Below, in pieces: positions 27,544-37,070 of a stretch of 64,000 nucleotides of DNA. The stretch spans positions 3,513,001 through 3,577,000 of the forward strand of contig NZ_CP102268.1 of the NCBI RefSeq assembly GCF_025148285.1. Direction: 5' to 3'. The DNA comes from Marvinbryantia formatexigens DSM 14469. Its GTDB lineage: Bacteria; Bacillota; Clostridia; Lachnospirales; Lachnospiraceae. Both the position numbers and the translations under genes were made by a program. The notes under the pieces are model-generated. The model had not been told where the DNA came from. It saw nothing but the letters and a program-made list of their open reading frames with translations, and did no database searches. Each line of letters begins with the position of its first letter. Position 1 is the stretch's first letter.

Positions 27544-28669
27544 ATGGTCGAATTAGATCAGTTCCGCTATACGCTTGGAACATACAAAAAACCATTACTG
27601 GAAGTGAGGGATTCACTTTGACCTCGCTAACAAAGAGAAGCGGATTGAAGAATTAGAGCGGAAAATGGAGGAGCCCGATTTCTGGGACGACCCGGAGAGC
27701 TCGCAGGAATCCATGAAGACCCTGAAGGCATTAAAGGACGATGTGGAGACGTATGCCGTTTTAAAGGAGCAGTACGAGGAAATTGAGACGCTGATCGAGA
27801 TGGCATACGAGGAGAACGATGCGTCGCTGATTCTGGAGATCCAGGAGACGCTGGATTCCTTTATCGCGACGTTTGAGAATATCCGCATCCGCACGCTGCT
27901 GTCCGGGGAATATGATAAAAATGACGCTATCGTGACGCTTCACGCGGGCGCGGGCGGCACGGAATCCTGCGACTGGGCGGGTATGCTGTACCGCATGTAT
28001 ACGCGCTGGGCGGATAAAAAGGGCTACACCGTGGAGGTGCTGGATTATCTGGACGGCGAGGAAGCGGGCATCAAATCCGTCACCTTTGAGGTGCGCGGGG
28101 AAAATGCCTACGGTTACCTGAAATCCGAGAAGGGCGTGCACCGTCTGGTGCGGATTTCGCCGTTCAACGCGGCGGGCAAGCGGCAGACCTCGTTTGTATC
28201 CTGCGATGTGATGCCGGATATAGAGGAGGATTTGGATATCGAAATCCGCGAGGAGGATCTGCGCATCGATACCTACCGCTCCAGCGGCGCCGGCGGACAG
28301 CACATTAACAAGACCTCTTCGGCAGTCCGCATCACCCATCTGCCTACGAATATCGTGGTGCAGTGCCAGAATGAGCGCTCGCAGTTCCAGAATAAGGACA
28401 AGGCGATGCAGATGCTGAAAGCAAAGCTCTATCTTCTGAAGCAGCAGGAGAATGCGGAGAAGGTTTCCGGTATCCGCGGAGAGGTGAAGGAGATTGGCTG
28501 GGGCAACCAGATCCGCTCCTATGTCATGCAGCCGTACACGATGGTCAAGGACCACCGCACTAATGCGGAGACCGGCAATGTGGACAGCGTCATGGACGGA
28601 AATATTGACCTGTTCATCAATGCGTATCTGAAGTGGATCGCGCTTGGAACAAAACAGGAGGAAGCATAA
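27544..28669 (+). CDS. prfB: Peptide chain release factor 2, programmed +1 frameshift
   Basis: The gene reads in two frames. Codons 1-25 (27544-27618) end with CTT followed by an in-frame TGA at 27619-27621; skipping the T at 27619 continues at GAC with ANKEKRIEELERK and the rest of RF2, about 374 residues in all. An AGGGA stretch just before the CTT acts like the internal Shine-Dalgarno of other prfB genes. RF2 recognises UGA and UAA: tripeptide SPF is at about 205-207 and catalytic GGQ at 250-252. RF2 shortage increases shifting, so the protein regulates its own synthesis. AGAAGGTG precedes the start. Confidence 0.95.
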
Positions 28670-29869
28670 ATGGGAATTATCAGAACGGCATTTAGTACCA
28701 TAAGGGGAACTGTAAATTCTGCGGTGAACGACCAGTTTCTGGAGGTCGTCGAGCCGGGAGAAATGGGCGAAGGAACCGTACTCACGAAAGGCGTGACGGT
28801 GCGGCGCGGAAGCAACCGCCGGGGAACGCCGGATACGATTTCCGACGGCTCCGTCATCCATGTTTATGACAATCAGTTCATGATTCTGACGGACGGCGGC
28901 AGAATCATTGATTACACAGCGGAGCCGGGGTACTATACAGTAAAAAATTCCTCGCTGCCGTCGATGTTCAACGGACAGTTTGACGATGCGCTGCAGGAAT
29001 CCTTTGCGCGTCTGAGATACGGCGGCACGACGCCGGTCGCGCAGAAGGTGTTCTATATCAATCTGCAGGAAATCAAGGGCATCAAATTCGGCACCCGCAA
29101 TGCGGTAAACTATTTTGACAGTTTTTACAACGCGGAGCTGTTTCTGCGCGCGCACGGCACCTATTCCATAAAAATCACCGACCCGCTGAAATTCTATGCG
29201 GAGGCGGTTCCGAGAAATGCCGTCCAGGTGCAGATTGAGGATATCAACGCCCAGTATCTGTCGGAATTTCTGGAGGCGCTGCAGACGGCGATCAACCGCA
29301 TGTCGGCGGAGGGCGTCCGTATTTCCTATGTGTCCTCGAAAGCGTCCGAGCTTGGCAGATATATGGCGGACGTGCTCGACGATACCTGGACGAAAACGCG
29401 CGGGATGCAGATTCAGTCGGTCGGCATCGCCAGCATTTCCTATGATGAGGAATCGCAGCGGCTGATCAACATGCGCAACCAGGGCGCGATGATGGGTGAC
29501 CCGAATATCCGTCAGGGCTATGTGCAGTCCGCGGTGGCGGGCGGAATGCAGGCGGCAGGCTCCAACCCGAACGGCGCAGCGGCAGGCTTTATGGGCATGA
29601 ATATGGGGATGAACGCGGCGGGCGGCTTTGTCGGGCAGGCTTCCCAGGCGAATCTGCAGCAGATGCAGCAGAACGCGCAGGCGGCAGGGGCCGGTATGCA
29701 GCAGGCGCCGCAGCGGAGCGCGTGGACCTGCTCCTGCGGGGCGGTCAATAACGGCAATTTCTGCAGCCAGTGCGGCAGACCGGCTCCGTCAGCCGGCACG
29801 TGGACCTGTTCCTGCGGGGCAGTCAATAACGGCAACTTCTGCAGCCAGTGCGGAAAGCCGCGTGCGTAG
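28670..29869 (+). CDS. SPFH-domain protein with two C-terminal zinc ribbons (YdjI-like)
   Basis: The 399-residue protein has an N-terminal SPFH-like domain (residues about 20-290; VLTKGVTVRRGSNRRGTPD, FRAH-type beta core, then a helical region RISYVSSKASELGRYM), a Gly/Ala/Met/Gln-rich linker and two near-identical zinc ribbons WTCSCGAVNNGNFCSQCG. SPFH proteins scaffold membrane domains. The start codon abuts the prfB stop. With the next two genes it matches the ydjI-ydjG-ydjH part of the Bacillus ydjFGHI membrane-stress operon; the PspA-like ydjF is missing. Confidence 0.82.
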   Translation: MGIIRTAFSTIRGTVNSAVNDQFLEVVEPGEMGEGTVLTKGVTVRRGSNRRGTPDTISDGSVIHVYDNQFMILTDGGRIIDYTAEPGYYTVKNSSLPSMFNGQFDDALQESFARLRYGGTTPVAQKVFYINLQEIKGIKFGTRNAVNYFDSFYNAELFLRAHGTYSIKITDPLKFYAEAVPRNAVQVQIEDINAQYLSEFLEALQTAINRMSAEGVRISYVSSKASELGRYMADVLDDTWTKTRGMQIQSVGIASISYDEESQRLINMRNQGAMMGDPNIRQGYVQSAVAGGMQAAGSNPNGAAAGFMGMNMGMNAAGGFVGQASQANLQQMQQNAQAAGAGMQQAPQRSAWTCSCGAVNNGNFCSQCGRPAPSAGTWTCSCGAVNNGNFCSQCGKPRA

Positions 29870-29872
29870 CTT

Positions 29873-30985
29873 ATGGCGGTAATCAGCTATAAATGCCCGA
29901 ACTGCGGCGGTGATCTGCGTTTTGACCCGTCGACGCAGAAGTATAAATGCGAGTACTGTATCTCCCTGTTTACCCAGGAGGAGCTGGAGGCGGCAAATCC
30001 GCAGGCTTCCGGCGAAGAAACTGCGCCGCATGTGCACGCGCGTGGCGGACAAAAGGCAGGGCAGGGCGGACAGGAGAGTGCGCAGAACGATGATGGCGGG
30101 AAAGAGGAACAGGGCGCGGTGGTATATTCCTGTCCGGGCTGCGGGGCGGAAATCGTGACGGACGCGACGACGGCGGCGACCTTCTGCTACTATTGCCACA
30201 ATCCGGTCGTGCTGAAGGGAAGGCTCTCCGGGGAATACGAGCCGGACCTTGTGATTCCCTTCGCGGTGGACAAAAAAGAGGCGGTGGAAGACTTCTTAAA
30301 GTATGTCCGCGGCAAAAAATTTGTCCCGAAGGACTTTTTCTGCAAGGAGCAGATTGAAAAAATCAGCGGCGTATATTTCCCGTTCTGGACATATTCCTGC
30401 CTGGCGGACGGACAGTGGCAGGGAAGCGCACAGAAGGTGCGCGTCTGGCAGATGGGAGAGCTGGAATACACAGAGACAAAGGTCTATGATGTGGAGCGGC
30501 GCGCAGAGCTTACTTTCCGGAATCTGACGCGCGAAGCGCTGAATAAAGAAAACCGGCAGCTTGTGGAGGCGGTACAGCCGTTCCGTCTGGAAGAGGCGAA
30601 GGATTTTTCTATGGGTTATCTGTCCGGTTTTTTTGCGGAAAAACGCGATATCGAAAAAGCGGAGATATCGGCGGGGGTGGAGCAGGAGGTCCGGGATTAC
30701 GCCGGAAAAATGCTGCACTCCAGCGTATCCGGCTATATGACGACGCAGACGCGCGATACGCGCGTGCATATGCAGGAGGAAACGTGGAAATATCTGCTGC
30801 TGCCGGTGTGGGTGCTCACGTACAGAGGTGCGGACGGAAAGCTTTATTATTATGCCATGAACGGGCAGACCAGAAAGATATGCGGGGTGCTCCCAATCGA
30901 TAAGGCGCGTATGGCGCTGCTGTTTCTGGGCGTTTTCCTGCCGCTGCTTCTGCTTCTGCTGATGGGAGGGTACTTCCTATGGTAG
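29873..30985 (+). CDS. Zinc-ribbon membrane protein (YdjG-like)
   Basis: The 370-residue protein begins with a zinc ribbon YKCPNCGGDLRFDP...KCEYC, has a low-complexity stretch, then a second ribbon YSCPGCGAEIVTD...CYYCHNP, a large beta-rich domain (ISGVYFPFWTYSC, WKYLLLPVWVLTY) and one C-terminal membrane helix ending in GVFLPLLLLLLMGGYFLW. The ribbons resemble the TFIIB-type zinc fingers of YdjG. It overlaps the next gene by 7 bp and starts 3 bp after the SPFH gene. Confidence 0.82.
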   Translation: MAVISYKCPNCGGDLRFDPSTQKYKCEYCISLFTQEELEAANPQASGEETAPHVHARGGQKAGQGGQESAQNDDGGKEEQGAVVYSCPGCGAEIVTDATTAATFCYYCHNPVVLKGRLSGEYEPDLVIPFAVDKKEAVEDFLKYVRGKKFVPKDFFCKEQIEKISGVYFPFWTYSCLADGQWQGSAQKVRVWQMGELEYTETKVYDVERRAELTFRNLTREALNKENRQLVEAVQPFRLEEAKDFSMGYLSGFFAEKRDIEKAEISAGVEQEVRDYAGKMLHSSVSGYMTTQTRDTRVHMQEETWKYLLLPVWVLTYRGADGKLYYYAMNGQTRKICGVLPIDKARMALLFLGVFLPLLLLLLMGGYFLW

Positions 30986-31872
30986 AGAGACAGGCAGTTA
31001 CATATGATATCAGGGAAAAGCGGCTGCCCGGCAGTGCATTTTTGCTGCTTCGTGCTGTTTTCGCAGTCTGCGCGGCGGCGCTGTTTATCTGCGGTTCTGC
31101 CCTGTGCGCAAAAGCCTCCGGCTGTGTTTTTGACAAAGCCGGGCTGTTTACGCAGGAGGAGACGGCGCAGCTTAATCAGCTTGCGCAGGAGCTGGAAGAA
31201 ACATATAATATGAATTTTCTGATGCTCACGACGGCGGATGCGCAGGGACAGTCCTCCCGCGATGTGGCGGAGCGGTTTTATGAAGACGGCGGCTACGATA
31301 CGGACGGAAAGCGCGGCGGAATCGTGCTGCTGATCGATATGGACAACCGGGAGCTGAACCTGGTGACAAACAAAGAAATGATTCTCTATATCACGGATGC
31401 GCGCGAGGAGGATATTTACGACGCGGGCTATGAATATGCGGCGGACGGTGATTACGGGGAAGCGATGCTTGCCATGCTGGAGCGGACAGCCGCTTTCATG
31501 AAAAAGGGGATTCCGGATAATCAGTACACCTACGATACAGAGACAGGGCAGATTATCCGCCACCGCAGCCTTTCGGCGGGCGACTGGCTGCTGGCGCTGG
31601 GCGTATCGCTGTGCTGTGCTGCGCTTGCCTGTGCGTTTTTATACCGGAAGTACCGCAGAGTGGAAAAATATGAGTATTCTGTGGGGTCAGACGCCGACAT
31701 CCGCATAACCGGAAAAGAGGACCGTCTGGTGAACCAGTTTGTCACCCACAGACGGATTCCGAAAAATCCGCCTCCGGGCAGCGGCGCAGGCGGCTCTTCC
31801 GGCGGACGAAGTTCTACGCACACCTCAAGCGGCGGAGGGACTTTTGGCGGCGGACACGGAAGAAGCTTTTAG
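30979..31872 (+). CDS. TPM-domain membrane protein (YdjH/YgcG-like)
   Basis: The 297-residue protein has an N-terminal signal or membrane helix (residues 18-45), an extracytoplasmic TPM domain (VFDKAGLFTQEETAQLNQLA, GGIVLLIDMDNRELNL, EAMLAMLERT), a second membrane helix near residue 205 and a C-terminal tail rich in Gly/Ser ending SGGGTFGGGHGRSF, the usual end of this family. TPM domains act in photosystem repair in plants and are of unclear function in bacteria. Third gene of the SPFH operon. Confidence 0.85.
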   Translation: MVERQAVTYDIREKRLPGSAFLLLRAVFAVCAAALFICGSALCAKASGCVFDKAGLFTQEETAQLNQLAQELEETYNMNFLMLTTADAQGQSSRDVAERFYEDGGYDTDGKRGGIVLLIDMDNRELNLVTNKEMILYITDAREEDIYDAGYEYAADGDYGEAMLAMLERTAAFMKKGIPDNQYTYDTETGQIIRHRSLSAGDWLLALGVSLCCAALACAFLYRKYRRVEKYEYSVGSDADIRITGKEDRLVNQFVTHRRIPKNPPPGSGAGGSSGGRSSTHTSSGGGTFGGGHGRSF

Positions 31873-31908
31873 GACGCGGCGGGATTCAGGACGGGCAAAG
31901 GAGAGATT

Positions 31909-32352
31909 ATGACGGCACATCATCAGTATTATGTGGTAAAGGAAAAGGCGGTTCCGGAGGTGCTTCTGAAGGTAGTGGAGGCAAAGCGCCTGCTGGAGTC
32001 GGAACGCGCAGCTACCGTGCAGGATGCGGTGGAGGCTGTGGGAATCAGCCGGAGCTCGTTTTACAAATATAAGGATGATATATTCCCTTTTCATGAGAAC
32101 AGTAAAGGAAAAAATATTACCTTTATTCTTCAGATGGACGATGAGCCGGGGCTGTTGTCAGAGGTTTTAAACATCATTGCCGGTTACCGGGCAAATGTTC
32201 TGACGATCCACCAGACCATTCCCATCAACGGTATCGCGTCGCTTACGCTGGGCATCGACATCCTGCCTGCCACGGGCGACACGATGACAATGTTTGCAGA
32301 GCTGGAAAACCTGCCGGGGATTCACTATCTGAAGATTCTCGGACGGGAATAA
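31909..32352 (+). CDS. ACT-domain protein, UPF0735/PheB-type
   Basis: A 147-residue protein with an N-terminal helix-turn-helix-like segment (ATVQDAVEAVGISRSSFYKYKDDI) and a C-terminal ACT domain (ITFILQMDDEPGLLSEVLNIIAGY shown by its ends). ACT domains sense amino acids. It precedes hom by 14 bp, so it probably senses threonine or a related amino acid in this operon; that is inference from position. AAAGGAGAG precedes the start. Confidence 0.85.
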   Translation: MTAHHQYYVVKEKAVPEVLLKVVEAKRLLESERAATVQDAVEAVGISRSSFYKYKDDIFPFHENSKGKNITFILQMDDEPGLLSEVLNIIAGYRANVLTIHQTIPINGIASLTLGIDILPATGDTMTMFAELENLPGIHYLKILGRE

Positions 32353-32366
32353 AGAGGAGGAAGATT

Positions 32367-33587
32367 ATGATACATATTGCAGTATTAGGATACGGCACGG
32401 TAGGCTCCGGTGTCGTGGAGGTAATCAATACAAATCACAGCAGCATCAACAAAAAAGCCGGTGAGGAAATCAACATCAAATACGTGCTGGACTTGCGCGA
32501 TTTTGAGGGCGATCCCATCCAGGAAAAAATCGTTCACGATTTCAATATTATTCTGAACGACCCGGAGGTTAAGATCGTGGTGGAGGTGATGGGCGGTCTG
32601 GAGCCGGCGTACACCTATACGAAGCAGTGCCTGCTTGCGGGAAAAAGCGTCTGCACCTCCAATAAGGAGCTGGTGGCGAAGCATGGCGCGGAGCTGCTGG
32701 AGCTGGCGAAGGAGCGGAACATCAATTATCTGTTTGAGGCGAGCTGCGGAGGCGGCATTCCGATTATCCGCCCCTTAAACTCTTCTCTGACAGCGGACGA
32801 AATCGACGAAATCGCCGGTATTTTAAACGGCACCACCAATTATATGCTCACGAAGATGGCAACGGAGGGGCGCGAGTACGACGACGTTCTGAAGGAAGCA
32901 CAGGAAAAGGGATATGCGGAGCGCAACCCGGCGGCGGATGTGGAAGGATACGATGCCTGCCGCAAGATTGCGATCCTTTCCTCCCTTGCATTTGGCAGAC
33001 AGGTGGACTTTGAAGACATCTATACGGAGGGCATCACCAATATCACGGCGGCGGACTTTAAGTACGCCAGGGAAATGGGCAAAGCCATCAAGCTGCTCGG
33101 CTTCAGCAAAAAGGCGGGGGAGAGCTTTTACGCGATGGTTGCCCCGGTGCTGGTGGACCCGACAGACCCGCTGTACAGTGTAAACGGCGTGTTTAACGCG
33201 ATTTTTGTACACGGAAACGTTCTCGGCGACGCCATGTTTTACGGGCGTGGGGCAGGCAAGCTGCCGACGGCGAGCGCGGTCGTTTCGGATGTGATCGACG
33301 AGGCGAAGCATCTGCACCGCAGCATCATGGCTTTCTGGAGCAGCCATAAGCTGGAGCTGACAGATATCAGCAACTCCCAGAGAAGCTTCTTCGTGCGCGC
33401 AGCAGGCAGCCTGGAGGAGGAGCGTGCGCGCGTGGAAGAGATTTTCGGAAGCGTGCACTTTATCCGGATTCCGGAGCTGGAGGGAGAATTTGGCTTTACC
33501 ACGGGCATTATGACGGAAGCGGAGTACGCGGTGCGGGCGGAGCGCCTTGGAAGCGTAATCAGCCGGATACGTATCCGCAGTATATAA
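32367..33587 (+). CDS. hom: Homoserine dehydrogenase
   Basis: The 406-residue enzyme reduces aspartate semialdehyde to homoserine. The NAD(P)-binding motif is VLGYGTVGSGVVEV, the catalytic region LFEASCGGGIPIIRPL and ILNGTTNYMLTKM are present, and GKLPTASAVVSDVID is typical. The C-terminal regulatory ACT domain is short. Middle gene of an ACT-hom-homoserine kinase operon for threonine. Confidence 0.95.
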   Translation: MIHIAVLGYGTVGSGVVEVINTNHSSINKKAGEEINIKYVLDLRDFEGDPIQEKIVHDFNIILNDPEVKIVVEVMGGLEPAYTYTKQCLLAGKSVCTSNKELVAKHGAELLELAKERNINYLFEASCGGGIPIIRPLNSSLTADEIDEIAGILNGTTNYMLTKMATEGREYDDVLKEAQEKGYAERNPAADVEGYDACRKIAILSSLAFGRQVDFEDIYTEGITNITAADFKYAREMGKAIKLLGFSKKAGESFYAMVAPVLVDPTDPLYSVNGVFNAIFVHGNVLGDAMFYGRGAGKLPTASAVVSDVIDEAKHLHRSIMAFWSSHKLELTDISNSQRSFFVRAAGSLEEERARVEEIFGSVHFIRIPELEGEFGFTTGIMTEAEYAVRAERLGSVISRIRIRSI

Positions 33588-33620
33588 AAACAGGCGATAA
33601 ACAGAGCGAGGATGAAAATT

Positions 33621-34823
33621 ATGAAATATATCGTGGTTTTAGGAGACGGCATGGCGGATGAACCGATTGCCTCCCTGGAGGGAAAAACACCGCTGGAATA
33701 TGCAAAAACACCGATGATGGACGCGCTTGCCGCACAGTCGGAGATTGGACTGCTGCACACGATTCCGGAGGGGATGAAGCCGGGAAGCGACACGGCAAAC
33801 CTTTCTGTGATGGGATACGACCCGGAAATTTATTATTCCGGGCGCTCACCGCTGGAGGCTCTGAGCATCGGGGTGCCCATGAAGGATACGGATGTGGCGC
33901 TGCGCTGCAACCTTGTCACGCTGTCGGAGGAGGGCTCCTACAGCGAAAAAATCATGATTGACCACAGCTCCGGGGAGATTTCCACGGAGGACGCGGCGGT
34001 GCTGCTGCAGGCGGTGCAGCGGGAGCTGGAGCGGGACGGCTATCATTTTTACGTCGGAACCAGCTACCGTCACTGCCTGATATGGGAAAACGGCAGGGTC
34101 GTGCCGCTTGCGCAGCCGCACGATATTCTGACGCAGTGCATCGGAGAATACCTTCCGCAGGATGCTGTGCTGCGCGAAATGCAGGAGAGAAGCTATGAGA
34201 TTCTGGCGGAGCATCCGATTAACCGGGAGCGCCGGAGACAGGGAAAGAATCCGGCGAACAGCTGCTGGTTCTGGGGCGCCGGGACAAAGCCGGCTCTCAC
34301 CTCCTTTGAGGAAACGTTTCATAAAAAAGGCGTAATGATTTCCGCGGTCGATCTGCTGAAGGGAATCGCAGTCGGCGCCGGAATGAAAAATATTGCGGTG
34401 GAGGGCGCGAACGGCGGTCTGCACACGAATTACCGGGGAAAGGCGCAGGCGGCGGTGGACGCGGTCCTGAAGGACGGCTATGACTTTGCCTACATCCATG
34501 TGGAAGCGCCGGACGAAATGGGACACCAGGGCAGCGCAGAGCGCAAAATCCAGGCGGTAGAATATCTGGATGAGCAGGTGATAAAGCCGGTCTATGAGCA
34601 GATGACGGCGTCCGGGGAGGAATTCCGTCTGCTGGTGCTTCCGGACCATCCGACCCCCATCCGCGTGCGCACGCATACTGCCGACCCGGTTCCGTATCTG
34701 CTCTATGACAGCACGAAGCTGCAGGAGCATTCCTGGAAATACAATGAGCGGGAAGCGAAGGCGAGCGGAAACTACATTGCACAGGGGCACAAAATGATGC
34801 CGTATCTGCTCGGCATGGAATAA
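33621..34823 (+). CDS. Phosphoglycerate-mutase-like protein, proposed homoserine kinase
   Basis: The 400-residue alkaline-phosphatase-fold protein begins MKYIVVLGDGMADEP and contains GSDTANLSVMGYDP (active-site Ser/Thr and metal ligands), HVEAPDEMGHQG and LPDHPTPIRVRTHT. It belongs to the archaeal-type cofactor-independent phosphoglycerate mutase family, whose members next to hom were proposed as homoserine kinases. Here hom is immediately upstream and no classical thrB is seen, which supports that role. ATG 33621 is chosen for its spacing from GAGG; ATG 33612 is too close. Confidence 0.8.
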   Translation: MKYIVVLGDGMADEPIASLEGKTPLEYAKTPMMDALAAQSEIGLLHTIPEGMKPGSDTANLSVMGYDPEIYYSGRSPLEALSIGVPMKDTDVALRCNLVTLSEEGSYSEKIMIDHSSGEISTEDAAVLLQAVQRELERDGYHFYVGTSYRHCLIWENGRVVPLAQPHDILTQCIGEYLPQDAVLREMQERSYEILAEHPINRERRRQGKNPANSCWFWGAGTKPALTSFEETFHKKGVMISAVDLLKGIAVGAGMKNIAVEGANGGLHTNYRGKAQAAVDAVLKDGYDFAYIHVEAPDEMGHQGSAERKIQAVEYLDEQVIKPVYEQMTASGEEFRLLVLPDHPTPIRVRTHTADPVPYLLYDSTKLQEHSWKYNEREAKASGNYIAQGHKMMPYLLGME

Positions 34824-34864
34824 GAAGGCGGCGGGCCGCAATGTATTTGAAACAGGAGAGGAAT

Positions 34865-37015
34865 ATGGATATTAATAAAAAACTTGCGGAAGAGCTGGGC
34901 GTTGCCCTCTGGCAGACGGAAGCGGCGGTGAAGCTGATTGACGAGGGAAATACCATTCCATTTATTGCCCGTTACCGGAAAGAGGCGACCGGTATGCTGG
35001 ATGACGAGCAGCTCCGGAAATTATATGAACGCCTTACCTATCTGCGCAATCTGGAGGAGAAAAAGGAACAGGTTCTCTCTGGCATTGAGGAGCAGGGAAA
35101 GCTTACGGAGGAATTAAAGAAGCAGATTCTGGCGGCGGAAACGCTGGTGGTGGTGGATGATCTATACCGTCCGTACCGCCCGAAACGGCGCACGCGCGCG
35201 ACGATCGCAAAGGAAAAGGGTCTGGAGGGTCTGGCGGATGTTTTGCTGCTGCAGCGTACGAACAGGACGCTTCAGCAGGAGGCGCAGCCCTATATCAATC
35301 CGGAAAAGGACGTCAATACCGCAGAGGAAGCGGTGCAGGGCGCGATGGATATCATTGCGGAGAATATCTCCGATGAGGCCGCCTACCGCATCCGCATCCG
35401 CGAAATGACGGAAAAAGAGGGGATGCTGACGGCGTCGGCAAAGGATGAGAGCGTGGAATCGGTCTATGAGATGTACTATCAGTTTGCGGAGCCGGTACAA
35501 AAGCTTGCCGGGCACCGCATTCTTGCCATCAACCGCGGCGAAAAGGAAAAGATTCTCAGCGTGAAGCTGGAGGCGCCGGAGGAAAATATTCTGCGTTTTC
35601 TGGAGAAGAAGGTGATTATCCGGGACAACCCGGTAACGTCGCCGGTGCTGCGGGAGACGATCGCAGACAGCTACCGGCGTCTGATTGCGCCGGCGATTGA
35701 GCGGGAGGTGCGCAGTGCGCTTACGGAAAAAGCGGAGGACGGGGCGATTTCTGTGTTCGGAAAGAACCTTGCGCAGCTTCTGATGCAGCCGCCGATCGCC
35801 GGACAGGTAGTGCTGGGCTGGGATCCGGCGTTCCGCACCGGCTGCAAGCTCGCCGTGGTGGACGCGACCGGAAAGGTGCTCGACACAACGGTAATCTATC
35901 CGACCGCGCCGACAAATGAGCAGAAAATCCGCGCAGCGAAGGATACGCTGAAGCGTTTGATCAGCAAATACCATATTACGCTGATTTCCCTTGGGAACGG
36001 TACGGCTTCGCGGGAATCCGAGCAGATTATCGTGGAGCTGCTGAAGGAGCTGCCGGTGCCGGTACAATATGTGATAACAAACGAGGCGGGAGCTTCTGTT
36101 TACTCTGCAAGTAAGCTGGCGACGGAGGAGTTCCCGAATTTTGATGTCGGACAGCGCAGCGCGGCGTCTATCGCCCGGCGCGTGCAGGATCCGCTGGCGG
36201 AGCTGGTGAAGATTGACCCGAAATCCATCGGCGTCGGACAGTACCAGCATGATATGAACCAGAAAAAGCTCGGTGAGACGCTGGAAGGCGTCGTTGAGGA
36301 CTGTGTAAATAAGGTGGGCGTGGACCTGAATACCGCCTCCGCCTCTCTGCTGGAGTATGTTTCCGGAATCACAAAGACTATCGCGAAAAACATCGTGGCG
36401 TACCGCGAGGAAAACGGCAGATTTACGGACCGGAAACAGCTTTTAAAGGTGGCGAAGCTCGGACCGAAGGCGTACGAGCAGTGCGCGGGCTTTTTGCGCA
36501 TCACAGGCGGGACGAATCCGCTGGACGGCACCAGCGTCCACCCGGAGACGTATCCGGCGGCGCAGCAGCTTCTGGAAAGCCTCGGCTATTCTCTGGAGGA
36601 TGTCGCCGCCAGGAGACTTGGCGGGCTCTCCAAAAAAGTGAAGGATTACAAAAAGCTTTCGGAAAAGCTGGGCATTGGTGAGATTACCCTTCGCGATATC
36701 GTCCGCGAGCTGGAAAAGCCGGCGCGCGACCCGCGTGACGAAATGCCAAAGCCGATCCTGCGCACAGATGTACTGGATATGAAGGATTTAAAGCCCGGCA
36801 TGATTCTCAGAGGCACTGTGCGCAATGTCATTGATTTCGGTGTTTTTGTGGATATCGGCGTTCATCAGGACGGGCTTGTCCACATTTCACAGATTACCGA
36901 CAAAAAATTCATTAAGCATCCGCTGGAGGCGGTCAGCGTCGGCGACATCGTGGAGGTAAAAGTCCTCAGCGTGGACATCGGTCGTAAGCGCATCCAGCTT
37001 ACAATGAAGATATAG
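34865..37015 (+). CDS. tex: Tex family S1 RNA-binding transcription accessory protein
   Basis: The 716-residue protein shows the Tex layout: N-terminal helical domain with IPFIARYRKEATGMLDDEQL, a YqgF-like RNase H fold (GWDPAFRTGCKLAVVD), helix-hairpin-helix segments (NTASASLLEYVSGI, KVAKLGPKAYEQCAGFLRI) and a C-terminal S1 domain (GTVRNVIDFGVFVDIGVHQDGLVHIS). It binds nucleic acids and contacts RNA polymerase. GGAGAGG precedes the ATG at 34865. Confidence 0.94.
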   Translation: MDINKKLAEELGVALWQTEAAVKLIDEGNTIPFIARYRKEATGMLDDEQLRKLYERLTYLRNLEEKKEQVLSGIEEQGKLTEELKKQILAAETLVVVDDLYRPYRPKRRTRATIAKEKGLEGLADVLLLQRTNRTLQQEAQPYINPEKDVNTAEEAVQGAMDIIAENISDEAAYRIRIREMTEKEGMLTASAKDESVESVYEMYYQFAEPVQKLAGHRILAINRGEKEKILSVKLEAPEENILRFLEKKVIIRDNPVTSPVLRETIADSYRRLIAPAIEREVRSALTEKAEDGAISVFGKNLAQLLMQPPIAGQVVLGWDPAFRTGCKLAVVDATGKVLDTTVIYPTAPTNEQKIRAAKDTLKRLISKYHITLISLGNGTASRESEQIIVELLKELPVPVQYVITNEAGASVYSASKLATEEFPNFDVGQRSAASIARRVQDPLAELVKIDPKSIGVGQYQHDMNQKKLGETLEGVVEDCVNKVGVDLNTASASLLEYVSGITKTIAKNIVAYREENGRFTDRKQLLKVAKLGPKAYEQCAGFLRITGGTNPLDGTSVHPETYPAAQQLLESLGYSLEDVAARRLGGLSKKVKDYKKLSEKLGIGEITLRDIVRELEKPARDPRDEMPKPILRTDVLDMKDLKPGMILRGTVRNVIDFGVFVDIGVHQDGLVHISQITDKKFIKHPLEAVSVGDIVEVKVLSVDIGRKRIQLTMKI

Positions 37016-37070
37016 CACAGCAGGCGTATCCGGCAAGGGAGATATAAGGCTGCAGAACGGGCAGACTGTA

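Noticed and set aside
27761-29155. A 464-codon frame antisense to prfB and the SPFH gene
   Set aside because: It crosses two well-supported genes and has no start signal; a shadow of G/C-rich coding sequence.
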